Assembly (NCBI GenBank): GCA_900473745.1
Contig: UCMW01000007.1
Location: 124,001 to 188,000 of the forward strand
Reading direction: 5' to 3'
Source: Hyphomicrobiales bacterium
GTDB lineage: Bacteria; Pseudomonadota; Alphaproteobacteria; Rhizobiales; Rhizobiaceae
DNA: 64,000 nt
A model generated the notes under the pieces. That model was not told the origin of the DNA. It saw nothing but the letters and a program-made list of their open reading frames with translations, and made no database searches. How positions within the stretch are numbered: the first letter of the stretch is position 1; each line of letters opens with the position of its first letter. Shown piece after piece: positions 35,651-46,777 of the stretch. The position numbers and the translations under genes are program-made.

Positions 35651-36385
35651 ATGCAGGAAAAGTATCAGCATTACGAGACGCTGGTCGGTGAAGTCGAGAA
35701 CACTATCGCGAAGATCCGCGCTTTGCCGATCTCGAAATGCTACGACACCCAGTATCTCGAACTCGAATTCATCCCGAGCCTCGGCCTGAACAACGAGTAT
35801 CTCGAGCAGCAGCCGGCCGAACTGTCGCCCTATTTCGGCAAGGGCCTGCATCTGTGGCAGTATCCCTCGCAGCTCGCGCGCTACCTCGTCTGGCTGGCGC
35901 ACAATGCCCGCGAGATCCGCACCTTCACCGAGATCGGCTGCCGCTGGGGCGGCACCTTCATCCTGGTCAACGAGTGGCTGAAGAAGATAGGTGCACCTTT
36001 GGAATTCTCGCTCGCCGTCGACCCGATCGAGCCGACGCCCTTCGTGAAGAAGTACATCGAGATTTCCTCGACGCCGGTTCACTACATCAAGAACTTCTCC
36101 ACCTCGCAGGAGGTGATCGACTACCTCTCGATGCTGAAGCCTGACATGGTCTTCATCGATGGCGATCACTCTCTGCAGGGCGTGATGTTCGACCACCTGC
36201 TGGTGCGCAAGACCGCAAAGATCATCGTCCACCACGATGTCGCTTCCCAGGCATGCCCGGGCACATCGGTCTTCTGGAGCTATGTGAAGCAGGCCGAATC
36301 GGACTTCTTCGCCTGGGAGTTCACCCAGCAGTATCCGTCGGTCAACGGCAACTTCCTCGGCATCGGCGCGCTGAAGCGCCTCTGA
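35651..36385 (+). CDS. class I methyltransferase-fold protein (CmcI-like)
   Basis: A 244-residue protein with a Rossmann-like glycine motif TEIGCRWGGTFILVNEWL at about 93-110, an acidic end to strand 2 (SLAVDPIEP), and VFIDGDHSLQGVMFDHLL then IIVHHDVA, which match the CmcI/cephalosporin hydroxylase-type methyltransferase family frequent in polysaccharide and glycan gene clusters. It probably methylates or otherwise decorates a sugar. It lies between two glycosyltransferase genes, 123 and 45 bases from them, in the same operon. Confidence 0.7.
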   Translation: MQEKYQHYETLVGEVENTIAKIRALPISKCYDTQYLELEFIPSLGLNNEYLEQQPAELSPYFGKGLHLWQYPSQLARYLVWLAHNAREIRTFTEIGCRWGGTFILVNEWLKKIGAPLEFSLAVDPIEPTPFVKKYIEISSTPVHYIKNFSTSQEVIDYLSMLKPDMVFIDGDHSLQGVMFDHLLVRKTAKIIVHHDVASQACPGTSVFWSYVKQAESDFFAWEFTQQYPSVNGNFLGIGALKRL

Positions 36386-36430
36386 GCCTGGCAAGGCCCG
36401 CCATCTGCTGCCGATTGCTGAGAGGAATTC

Positions 36431-37684
36431 ATGGCACCCGTCATTCTAGTTACATTCGCCGGCCGGGAACACCGGATGCAGATCCTGAACAGCTATGTCC
36501 GCAGGGCCATGGCCGACGGCCTGATCGACGAATGGCACATCTGGGACTTCACCCGCGCGCCCTCCGACCACGACTGGGTGACGCGGGAATTCGGCCCCGT
36601 CCGCTACATGGGCGACAATGTCGGCTATCAGCATCGCGGCTCAGTCAAGCGGACAGCGGCGATGCGGATCAGTGCCAGGATCACCAACGACCTGCATCTC
36701 GCCCTCATCCCGAAAGACGACCCGAACACCTTCTATGAGATCGTGGTCGGCGGCTGGAACAACAACCAGTCGGTCATGCGCAAGCTGTCGCGGGCCCAGC
36801 TCACCGACTTCGACCGGGCCCAGGCTCAGCCCGTCTGGGCGCGCACCACGCCGGGCGTCCTGTCACCCGGTCTTATCAACGATCTGGTGCTGAACATTGA
36901 CGGCGCAGGCATCCCCGACCTGATGGTGAACGGCGTGACCGTCGGATGCTGGCCGGACATGGTGCTCGCCGAAGGCGCCGACGTCATGGTCCGCGGTGGC
37001 TGGGGCGGCGATCTGGAACTGGCGGATGTCGACGCCCCCGTGCGCCGCTATGTCGGCAATCCCGGTGAGCAGATGCCCTATTTCCAGGCCTACCAATACT
37101 ACGCCAAGCGCTTGCCCGATTTCGCCGAAGCGCTCTTCCTGAAGTGTGACGACGACATCGTCTACATGGATCTCGACGGCCTCGCAGGCTTCATCGACCA
37201 TCGCCGCAAGAACCCGCATTATTTCGTCACCTCGGCCAATGTCGTGAACAACGGCGTCTGCGCCTATTTCCAGCAGGTCTCCGGCGCCCTGCCGACCTCG
37301 CTCGGCCATTTCGAGCGCCCACCGGGTGGTTTCGGCGGCACGCTCTGGACCGATCCGGACAAGGCCAACAATCTGCATGATTTCTTCCTCGCTTCGTCGA
37401 CGAAGGAACTGCCACTGCCCACGAAGGTCGTGGACTGGCAGGAACGCCAGTCGATCAACTTCATCGCCTGGCTTGGTCGCGATCTGCTGCACATGGCGCT
37501 TGCCAGGGGCGACGACGAGAAGATGCTGACTGTCGATCTTCCCGCCTTTCTGGAAAGGCCAACCGCCATCTATTCAGACTTCACCGTCAGCCATCTGAGC
37601 TTCGGCCCGCAGGAAAAGGGCGTCGATGTCAACCGTCTGATCGCCGCCTATGATAAGCTCATGCGCGAAAAGCTCGCGCTCTGA
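36431..37684 (+). CDS. glycosyltransferase with an inserted FAMeT-like (PF12248) module
   Basis: A 417-residue protein. The N-terminal strand (APVILVTFAGREHRMQILNS) and LFLKCDDDIVYMDLDGL, with DDD at 240-242, form a GT-A fold with its metal-binding DxD. Between them, residues about 75-200 contain NTFYEIVVGGWNNNQSVMRK and a later WGGDLELAD, the signature of the farnesoic-acid-methyltransferase-like/natterin-associated domain, usually found in eukaryotic and some bacterial proteins as a probable carbohydrate-binding unit. GAGAGGA precedes the ATG. Function within the operon is probably extension of a protein-linked glycan. The fusion is unusual. Confidence 0.7.
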   Translation: MAPVILVTFAGREHRMQILNSYVRRAMADGLIDEWHIWDFTRAPSDHDWVTREFGPVRYMGDNVGYQHRGSVKRTAAMRISARITNDLHLALIPKDDPNTFYEIVVGGWNNNQSVMRKLSRAQLTDFDRAQAQPVWARTTPGVLSPGLINDLVLNIDGAGIPDLMVNGVTVGCWPDMVLAEGADVMVRGGWGGDLELADVDAPVRRYVGNPGEQMPYFQAYQYYAKRLPDFAEALFLKCDDDIVYMDLDGLAGFIDHRRKNPHYFVTSANVVNNGVCAYFQQVSGALPTSLGHFERPPGGFGGTLWTDPDKANNLHDFFLASSTKELPLPTKVVDWQERQSINFIAWLGRDLLHMALARGDDEKMLTVDLPAFLERPTAIYSDFTVSHLSFGPQEKGVDVNRLIAAYDKLMREKLAL

Positions 37685-37739
37685 CGGAACCACACTTCGA
37701 TCGGCGGACAGACCCGCCGATCCAGACAGGAACGAATGA

Positions 37740-38960
<1,221 letters not shown>

Positions 38961-38974
38961 GCAGGAAATCACGC

Positions 38975-39964
38975 ATGACTGCCACGCCCATCCTCGTCGT
39001 CGGCGGCGCCGGCTATATCGGCTCCCACACGTGCCTCGCGCTTTCCGAGCGCGGCTATCTGCCTGTCGTCTATGACAACTTCACCTCCGGCCATCCCGAA
39101 TTCGTCAAATGGGGTCCGGCCGAACAGGGGGATATCAGGGACAAGGCCCGGCTGAAGGAAGTGCTCGCCAAATACCAGCCGAAAGCGGCGATGCATTTCG
39201 CCGGCCTGATCGAGGTCGGCCAGTCGTTCAAGGAGCCGGAAAACTTCTACGACGTCAACGTGTCCGGCACCCTGAGCCTGCTGCAGGCGCTCAGCGAAGC
39301 CGATATCCGCAACTTCGTCTTCTCCTCGACCTGCGCCACCTATGGTGCGCCGGAATATCTGCCGCTCGACGAGAAACACGGCCAGAAGCCGATCAATCCT
39401 TACGGCCGCACGAAGCATATCGTCGAGCAGGCACTCGGCGACCTGAACCTCTGCGGCCGCATGCGCTCCGTCATGCTGCGCTACTTCAACGCCGCCGGCG
39501 CCGATTTCGAAGGCCGCATCGGCGAGTGGCATTCGCCCGAGACCCATGCCATTCCGCTCGCCATCGAGACGGCCCTTGGACGCCGCGAATTCTTCTCGAT
39601 CTTCGGCGAGGACTATGACACCCGCGACGGCACGTGCATTCGTGACTACATCCATGTCAACGATCTCGCCGACGCCCATGTGCGGGCGGTCGAGTATCTG
39701 TTGAACGGCGGCGAGACAATCGCCATCAATCTCGGCACCGGCAACGGCACGACCGTCAAGGAACTGATCACGGCCATTGAGACCGTGTCGGGCCGCCCCA
39801 TGCCGATCAAGCGCACCGAGCGCCGCCCCGGAGACCCACCGGGCCTCGTCGCGAGCAACACGCTCGCCCGCGAAGTCCTCGGCTGGGATCCCAAGCACGG
39901 CATCGACGACATCATCCGCTCCGCCTGGAAGTGGCACTCGACCTTCAATGGCCACTCGACCTGA
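38975..39964 (+). CDS. galE: UDP-glucose 4-epimerase
   Basis: A 329-residue short-chain dehydrogenase-type epimerase. NAD binding is shown by VVGGAGYIGSHTCLALSERG, the catalytic Ser/Thr region by SSTCATYG and the catalytic pair by YGRTKHIVE (Tyr-x-x-x-Lys). Further family markers are RYFNAAGAD and DYIHVNDLADAH. It makes UDP-galactose from UDP-glucose, supplying Glf. It is the last gene of the operon and is followed by a strong terminator. The cell may have another galE elsewhere. Confidence 0.92.
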   Translation: MTATPILVVGGAGYIGSHTCLALSERGYLPVVYDNFTSGHPEFVKWGPAEQGDIRDKARLKEVLAKYQPKAAMHFAGLIEVGQSFKEPENFYDVNVSGTLSLLQALSEADIRNFVFSSTCATYGAPEYLPLDEKHGQKPINPYGRTKHIVEQALGDLNLCGRMRSVMLRYFNAAGADFEGRIGEWHSPETHAIPLAIETALGRREFFSIFGEDYDTRDGTCIRDYIHVNDLADAHVRAVEYLLNGGETIAINLGTGNGTTVKELITAIETVSGRPMPIKRTERRPGDPPGLVASNTLAREVLGWDPKHGIDDIIRSAWKWHSTFNGHST

Positions 39965-39986
39965 GCAAACCCCGTTTCCCGATATG

Positions 39987-40024
39987 AAAAAGCCCGAGGT
40001 TCGCAATCGAACCTCGGGCTTTTT
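39987..40024. terminator. bidirectional terminator between galE and the ABC-F gene
   Basis: A perfect 17-bp stem: GCCCGAGGTTCG and CGAACCTCGGGC flanked by A5 and T5, with a CAAT loop. It works for galE on the forward strand and for the ABC-F gene on the reverse strand. Confidence 0.92.
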
Positions 40025-40046
40025 ACGTCTTCATAGCTGTTGAGCC

Positions 40047-41669
<1,623 letters not shown>

Positions 41670-41755
41670 GGATGGGGCGCCTGCTTGAAATCGGCGCCCT
41701 TATGGCATGCCATGGCCTGTCTGTCCCCTGCTTTTGTTGCAGGGCAGCAGAACAG

Positions 41756-42370
41756 CTATAGCCCGATCGGATGCGCACCTGCGGGAGATATTGCCGGATT
41801 TCCCGCTAACATTTCCCGCCGTCGCCTGAGCGCCCGGCAAAGCGTCGCCCGGCTGATCCCCTGCCGGCGCGCGGCATCCGCAAGCGAAAGTCCACCACGC
41901 GTGACGCCATCGAGTGTTGCTTCCAGCTCGCCCGGCCCGAGCTTCATCGGGCGTCCGATATTCTGCCCCCGCAACTTCGCAGCCGCCATGCCGGCCCGGG
42001 TCCGCTCGGAAATCAAACCGCGCTCGAACTCGGCCAGCGCCCCCATGATGTGGAAGATCAAGAGACCGCCGGCGGAACCGGTGTCGATCGCTTCTGTCAC
42101 CGAGTAGAGCGCGACCCCGCGGTTTCCGAAATCATTGACCACGTCGATCAGGTGCGAAAGCGAACGGCCGAGACGATCAAGCCGCCAGATCACCAGCGTA
42201 TCACCCGGCTGCAGGGCTTCGAGAGCCTCTGTCAGCCCCGGCCGCAGCCGTTGCGCGCCGGAGTGTCCCAGATCGCTGAAAATCCTTTCGCAGCCGGACG
42301 CAAGCAAAGCCTTGAGTTGCAGGTCCACATTCTGATCCAGCGTCGACACGCGAGCATAGCCAATCCGCAT
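41756..42370 (-). CDS. small serine recombinase (resolvase/invertase)
   Basis: A 204-residue recombinase starting at MRIGYARVSTLDQNVDLQLK, with the nucleophilic Ser9. The ATG at 42370 has GGAG 5 bases upstream and is preferred to one at 42397. RLDRLGRSLSHLI supplies catalytic Arg residues, and the long helix has AEFERGLISERTRAGMAAAK. A helix-turn-helix at the C-terminus (SLADAARRQGISRATLCRAL) binds the crossover site. It could be a relic of a mobile element or act on a local site; a 6-bp inverted repeat lies about 60 bases upstream. Confidence 0.88.
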   Translation of the reverse strand: MRIGYARVSTLDQNVDLQLKALLASGCERIFSDLGHSGAQRLRPGLTEALEALQPGDTLVIWRLDRLGRSLSHLIDVVNDFGNRGVALYSVTEAIDTGSAGGLLIFHIMGALAEFERGLISERTRAGMAAAKLRGQNIGRPMKLGPGELEATLDGVTRGGLSLADAARRQGISRATLCRALRRRREMLAGNPAISPAGAHPIGL

Positions 42371-42433
42371 CACCACTCCGATCTCAAGCGAAAACATTAG
42401 GTTGTGGCGATTTCTCCAATTCGGAAATCAGAC

Positions 42434-42455
42434 GGAACCGTATCATAATGGTTCC
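42434..42455. repeat. inverted repeat upstream of the recombinase
   Basis: GGAACC and GGTTCC separated by 10 AT-rich bases, 64 bases upstream of the recombinase start. It could be a recombinase site or a repressor operator. The 317-base gap around it (42371-42687) shows no supported gene. Confidence 0.4.
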
Positions 42456-42687
42456 CTTTTAAGCACATCGAGAAGATTAGGTCAATAGAAAATACTCGCA
42501 TAAGATGTATATGATCCCTGGCGAGAACCTGTGCTTTCTACCGCTGAGCACGAGATCGCCCATACAATCCGACACCACCTGGGCGCAGCAATTCCACAGA
42601 TTCGAGTTGCGCAAATGGGAACGGTTTCGAGACGCCTGGCGGCGTCTGCCCGGACCGAAGATCAACCCGGCACCAGGAGGAATTCGC

Positions 42688-43383
42688 ATGCCCAATTACT
42701 CGCTGACCCTCAACATCGACCCGACGGACCTCAACGTGATCAAGGCGGCCGGCCAGCGCGTCACGCTCGCCAAGCCGGTCGGCTCCGGCGACCCCAATGT
42801 CGTCTGGTTGTCGATCGATCCTTTTCAGTCGACCACGGTCGAGTGGACGGAAGACTACTGGATCTACGCCTCGACCACCGCCGTCGCCCAGGGCGCCGCC
42901 ATCAGCAAGCTTTCCGAAGTGACGCCCGGTCCGGCACTCGATGCAGGCTATTACCCGTTCACGCCCGCGGCGACCTTCGGCGTTTTCCAGAACGATCCGA
43001 GTGTGAACTCCGGGACCTTCGCCGCCGTCAACAACATGCCCTATACGCAGTATCCGGCGCTGACATTCGGCCTTTCCCAATCGGCGATGGTCAACAAGAC
43101 GCTGGCCGAGCGCAAGCCGATCTCGGCGCAATTGGCGCCGTCGCAGAACCAGATCCAGATGACGCCCTTCACCACGGTCTATGTCTGGCTTCAGAGCCAG
43201 TTCGCCAGCGAGACGATCATCACCAAGATCACCAGCAATACAGCGATCACCAAATTCGGCGGTGGCGTCACCGACATCACGCTGAAATACGACCCCACGC
43301 GCGGCGTTTTCGTGCCAGGGACCGGCGCGGCGAAAATGCTGGAAATGGGGCTGATCGAGCTGCGCACCCCTCTTCTGCTCTGA
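42688..43383 (+). CDS. hypothetical beta-rich protein
   Basis: The ATG at 42688 has AGGAGG 8 bases upstream, so the longer upstream frame is rejected. The 231-residue product (MPNYSLTLNIDPTDLNVIKA) is rich in Thr, Ala, Trp and beta-forming stretches (PNVVWLSIDPFQSTTVEWTE; IQMTPFTTVYVWLQSQFASE) with no Cys and no signal peptide. It resembles small cytosolic beta-sandwich proteins but no family is recognised. A trypsin-like protease gene follows 116 bases later in the same direction; they may be functionally linked. Confidence 0.65.
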   Translation: MPNYSLTLNIDPTDLNVIKAAGQRVTLAKPVGSGDPNVVWLSIDPFQSTTVEWTEDYWIYASTTAVAQGAAISKLSEVTPGPALDAGYYPFTPAATFGVFQNDPSVNSGTFAAVNNMPYTQYPALTFGLSQSAMVNKTLAERKPISAQLAPSQNQIQMTPFTTVYVWLQSQFASETIITKITSNTAITKFGGGVTDITLKYDPTRGVFVPGTGAAKMLEMGLIELRTPLLL

Positions 43384-43499
43384 ATTCCCCAGAGATGCGG
43401 TTCGAAGGTGAGCCGCATCTCTCCACCGTCATCGCCGATCCGCGACACCGGCGTGCGACCGCCGGCCAGACGCCTGCCGACCAGAAAAGGAGATGAACC

Positions 43500-44438
43500 A
43501 TGCGCAAGACCCCGAGCCTGACCTCTATCGTCCTGCTGAGCTTCGCCGCCACAACGGTAGGGGCCGCACCCGCCATCGAAAATCTGAAGAATCAGAATAC
43601 CGGCAAGCTCTCGGCCGAGGAAATCGAGGATGCTGAGCCGCTGCCTCTGCCGACGGTCAAGCCGGGAGAACTGGAAGAGATGCGGCGCCGGTTCCGCGAG
43701 CTCAATCCCGCAACCCCCGACCAGGCCCCATCACCCCGTGACCGTGGCGCGCTGACCAACCCCGGAATTCCTGAAAAGATTGCCGCGCCAGAAGGCTCCG
43801 CACCCTATTGGAGCGCCGGCCGTCTCAGCTTTCGGGACGATACCGGCAAGGCGAAATGGTGCTCGGCCCAACATGTCGATGATCTGAAGGTCATCCTCAC
43901 GGCCGCCCATTGCGTCATCAACCATGCGACCGGTCTCTGGCATTCCGACTTCACTTTTGCCCGCGCCAGCGCCGACGGGATCTCGCCACAGGCGGTCGAC
44001 TGGCGCTGCATATCGATCTTCGACGCCTATCACAAACCGGCGGTGAACTATGCCTACGACTATGCCTTCATCCTCGCGAAAACCGACGACGAACGTGCGC
44101 CGCTGGACCTTGCGAGCGGCATCCCGGCTTCGGCCGACCTGACGGCAATCGGCTATCCCTCGGTTCCGGATCGGGGCCGTTTTCTCTACAAGGTCGATGG
44201 CTCGTGGCTCGGGGTCGCCGGTGGTATCGTCACGATGGGAGACAACCCGCTTACGGCGGGAAGCAGCGGCGGGGCATGGTTTTCCGATTTTGAAGCGGGC
44301 GGCGGTCACGGCAAGAACCGGGTCGTAAGCCTGAATTCGCATCGACTGGCCAACGACATGCAGACCCACGGCCCGCTCTTTACCAGCGACACGCTTGCGC
44401 TGAAGAACCATGTGCGGGACGCGCACTGCCTCGACTGA
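43500..44438 (+). CDS. secreted trypsin-like serine protease
   Basis: A 312-residue preprotein with a signal peptide (SIVLLSFAATTVGAAPA). A 75-residue propeptide-like, Pro/Glu-rich region precedes a chymotrypsin-fold domain with His137 (LTAAHCV), Asp187 (YAYDYAFIL) and Ser256 (AGSSGGAW). Cys residues near 121, 138 and 170 could form disulphides in the periplasm. AGGAGA precedes the ATG. The target is unknown; the neighbouring beta-rich protein could be a substrate or inhibitor. Confidence 0.85.
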   Translation: MRKTPSLTSIVLLSFAATTVGAAPAIENLKNQNTGKLSAEEIEDAEPLPLPTVKPGELEEMRRRFRELNPATPDQAPSPRDRGALTNPGIPEKIAAPEGSAPYWSAGRLSFRDDTGKAKWCSAQHVDDLKVILTAAHCVINHATGLWHSDFTFARASADGISPQAVDWRCISIFDAYHKPAVNYAYDYAFILAKTDDERAPLDLASGIPASADLTAIGYPSVPDRGRFLYKVDGSWLGVAGGIVTMGDNPLTAGSSGGAWFSDFEAGGGHGKNRVVSLNSHRLANDMQTHGPLFTSDTLALKNHVRDAHCLD

Positions 44439-44554
44439 TCCAGAAGGCCGCGTTCCGACGACGGACGACGGCCGATCCCCATCGCGGACCAGCCGGATCA
44501 TCGCATATTGCCGCAGCGACTGGCTGACCGTTTTCCTCGGCACGGCTTTCGGTT

Positions 44555-44977
44555 ATGAACGCGTCCATGACCGAGACCACACCACAAGCCGAGCCGGAAA
44601 CCATCACCCTCTATGAAGCGATCGGCGGAGATCCGACGGTCAGGGCCCTGACGCGCCGCTTCTACGAGCTGATGGACACCTTGCCGGAAGCCGCCCATTG
44701 CCGTGCGGTTCATCCGCCGGATCTCACTAGCAGCGAAGAAAAATTCTACGAATATCTGACAGGCTATCTCGGCGGTCCACCGATTTACATGCAGAAGCGT
44801 GGCCACCCCATGCTACGCAGGCGCCATTTCGTCGCCGAGATCGGTCCGGTCGAGCGGGACGAGTGGCTGCTCTGCTTCCGACGTGCGCTGGACGAGACGG
44901 TGGAGCATCCGAAACTGTGTGAGATCATCTGGCCACCGATCGAGAAGCTGGCCTTTCACATGCAGAACAAGGAGTGA
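44555..44977 (+). CDS. group II truncated haemoglobin
   Basis: A 140-residue 2-on-2 globin. LYEAIGGDPTVRALTRRFYE marks the N-terminal helices, YLTGYLGGPPIYMQKRGHPM the CD/E region and RRRHFVAEIGPVERDEWLLC contains the haem-binding proximal His and the typical WxxC-region Trp. These proteins bind O2/NO and help with nitrosative or oxidative stress. A second ATG at 44567 could be the start. The stop overlaps the possible GTG of the next gene, suggesting co-transcription. Confidence 0.88.
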   Translation: MNASMTETTPQAEPETITLYEAIGGDPTVRALTRRFYELMDTLPEAAHCRAVHPPDLTSSEEKFYEYLTGYLGGPPIYMQKRGHPMLRRRHFVAEIGPVERDEWLLCFRRALDETVEHPKLCEIIWPPIEKLAFHMQNKE

Positions 44978-44982
44978 GCCTG

Positions 44983-45348
44983 ATGGCCATCATGCGCGAC
45001 AACAGATGGGCCGCCATGGCGGCCGGACTGATCGGAGCAGCAGGCGTCGGCCTCGCGGCGGCCGCTAGTCATGCCGGCGGCGAGGCATTGCTGCGCCCGG
45101 CCTCGACAATATGCCTCGCTCATGCGCCGGCTCTCGTGGCGCTGTCGCTTGCAGGCGGCAGGATCAGGCTCGCCGGTCTCGTTGCGTTGGGAATGTCGAT
45201 TGGAACGCTGCTGTTTGCCGGCGACCTCGTCGCCAAGCACCTCCTTGGCACCGGCTTGTTTCCGATGGCAGCCCCAATCGGCGGCATGATGCTAATCGTA
45301 TCATGGCTTTTGCTTGCCATCGGCGCAGTCGTCTCGACGCGAAGCTGA
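44983..45348 (+). CDS. DUF423 small membrane protein
   Basis: A 121-residue inner-membrane protein with four predicted helices (WAAMAAGLIGAAGVGLAAAAS; TICLAHAPALVALSLAG; LAGLVALGMSIGTLLFAGDL; GGMMLIVSWLLLAIGAVVS), the layout of the DUF423/YgdD family. GGAG lies 8 bases before the ATG at 44983. Function of the family is unknown. It follows the haemoglobin gene by a few bases. Confidence 0.8.
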   Translation: MAIMRDNRWAAMAAGLIGAAGVGLAAAASHAGGEALLRPASTICLAHAPALVALSLAGGRIRLAGLVALGMSIGTLLFAGDLVAKHLLGTGLFPMAAPIGGMMLIVSWLLLAIGAVVSTRS

Positions 45349-45394
45349 GGCTCCACTGGAGGCCCAGCAGATGTCGCTCAGTGAGCGAATAGAC

Positions 45395-45781
45395 TCAGTG
45401 CGCGAGGGCTGCCGATCCCATGCCGGAAAACATCAACAGATTGCCGTGTGGGTCGCGAACGTGGAAACGAATGTCTTCGCCCTGGGCATCCGAGGGACGG
45501 ATCGCCTCGATCCCGCGTTCACAGAAATCGCGATAGATCTCGCTGGGGGTCGTAGCGCGGAAGAAGACCGAGCTGTTCTGACACTGGAGCGGATCGTCGC
45601 TCAGCCAGAAATGGAGCTCCATGCCGCCGCGGCGAACGACGAGATAGTCGAGACAATCGAGACCCACCTCTTCAAAGCCGAGATTCTCGACATAGAAGTT
45701 GCGGGTTTCGAGGAAGTTGAGGGACGGAAGAATGGGAACTGCGTTGAGGACAGCTGTCGCAACCGGTTGCTGGGCATTCAT
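45395..45781 (-). CDS. VOC-family (glyoxalase/bleomycin-resistance fold) protein
   Basis: A 128-residue protein with the beta-alpha-beta-beta-beta layout: AVPILPSLNFLETRNFYVEN LGFE, then MELHFWLSDD and, at the end, DIRFHVRDPHGNLLMFSG. These resemble single-domain bleomycin-binding proteins, which sequester drugs or act as metal-dependent isomerases. The metal ligands are not unambiguous, so binding rather than catalysis may be the role. It is convergent with the DUF423 gene. Confidence 0.82.
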   Translation of the reverse strand: MNAQQPVATAVLNAVPILPSLNFLETRNFYVENLGFEEVGLDCLDYLVVRRGGMELHFWLSDDPLQCQNSSVFFRATTPSEIYRDFCERGIEAIRPSDAQGEDIRFHVRDPHGNLLMFSGMGSAALAH

Positions 45782-45825
45782 GCGGAAAGTTCCTCTCCTT
45801 CCCGCATGATTGGCTTACGAAACGT

Positions 45826-46092
45826 CTACGACTTGGCGTTGGCGTTCCGCTGCCATCGTGGCGCGGGAAAATCGATGACAAGGGCGGAGGCCCGGTTTGA
45901 CGTTCGGTAGGTGGTGCCGGATTTGCGTTGATGCAAGCCCGGCAAAGTGATGATTTCGCATTTCGTCACTTCACATTCTCGCGAGCGTTGCAAGATTGCA
46001 TCGGCAAGCTCCGGCAGGAGCCCTTCCCCACGCTGTCTTGCGAGCTCGTGAAACCCGCTGAAACCACCCTTGTCGAAACCGTCCCTGCTCAT
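45826..46092 (-). CDS. small hypothetical protein coupled to DUF2325 gene
   Basis: An 88-residue frame whose ATG overlaps the stop of the DUF2325 gene (ATGA), implying translational coupling. The first half is helical (SGFHELARQRGEGLLPELAD AILQ), and the second half is basic and low in structure. The C-terminal part may not be well conserved. No motif recognised. Confidence 0.45.
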   Translation of the reverse strand: MSRDGFDKGGFSGFHELARQRGEGLLPELADAILQRSRECEVTKCEIITLPGLHQRKSGTTYRTSNRASALVIDFPAPRWQRNANAKS

Positions 46093-46484
46093 CCGTCCGA
46101 ATTCCTCTCATTCAGGGTCTGCAGCGCGCGCTCGAGACTGGATTTCGAGCCATTCCGCAGCGGAATGAAAGTTTTGCCGAACTTCTTGCAACCGCTCTTC
46201 ACGCGCAGACACGCATCGTGACTGATACAGTCGATCGGGCAGAAGACGCAGTCGACGGAGGGCAGCACTGTATCGATCCGCGAAACCGCTTCTCTCAAAC
46301 CCCCATCATGATGAATTAGTTCCGCGCCAAAATTGCTGGCGATCTGGCGAAGATGCGCCACCTGGCAATCACGACCTCCGACATAGAGAAAGCTGCGAAC
46401 TTCGGCCGGACTTGGGAACCGACCGGCCTTCGCCGGGCTCTCCACCGGCGCCTTGTCCGCGTGCTTCTTCTTGTGCTTCGCCAT
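46089..46484 (-). CDS. DUF2325 domain protein
   Basis: The ATG at 46484 (MAKHKKKHADKAPVESPAKA) has GAGGAGAG upstream and is preferred to the long frame start at 46592. The 131-residue product has a Lys-rich N-terminus and then the DUF2325 core: SFLYVGGRDCQVAHLRQIAS, HHDGG, SVDCVFCPIDCISHDACLRV and KFGKTFIPLRNGSKSSLERA. The family occurs near nitrogen-fixation or metal-related genes and has conserved Cys that may bind a metal. Function is unknown. Confidence 0.8.
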   Translation of the reverse strand: MAKHKKKHADKAPVESPAKAGRFPSPAEVRSFLYVGGRDCQVAHLRQIASNFGAELIHHDGGLREAVSRIDTVLPSVDCVFCPIDCISHDACLRVKSGCKKFGKTFIPLRNGSKSSLERALQTLNERNSDG

Positions 46485-46702
46485 GTCGTCGCTCTCCTCG
46501 AATCCGCATGTGCCGGCAAGCCGCCGTGCTGTTCTGCGGCTAGGCATACAAAACATGACAAAAGGAGTAAAGTATATAGTTGACGATTGCACTCATGTTT
46601 AAGCCGACTGATCCGGAGCGTCCATATTCACAGCGTGAAATCACGTTTGCCGAAGGGCAAAACCACCGGATCTGCGGGGTTTTCTGCCGCAACGTGCCAA
46701 TT

Positions 46703-46720
46703 TTTTACCGTTTGATAAAA
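46703..46720. promoter_or_regulatory. candidate RutR-like box upstream of preT
   Basis: TTTTACCGTTTGATAAAA is a near-palindrome 58 bases before the preT start. Its core agrees at 12 of 16 positions with the E. coli RutR consensus TTGACCANNTGGTCAA and resembles the better site at 54867. Regulation by the local RutR-like protein is inferred. Confidence 0.45.
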
Positions 46721-46777
46721 GTTTGAACCTGCGTTACGCTTCCCTGCATCGCTTCGAATATAAAAGAGGGAACTGCG

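Noticed and set aside
42505-42687. 61-residue N-terminal extension of the beta-rich protein
   Set aside because: The AGGAGG site places the start at 42688, and the upstream part has non-coding character.
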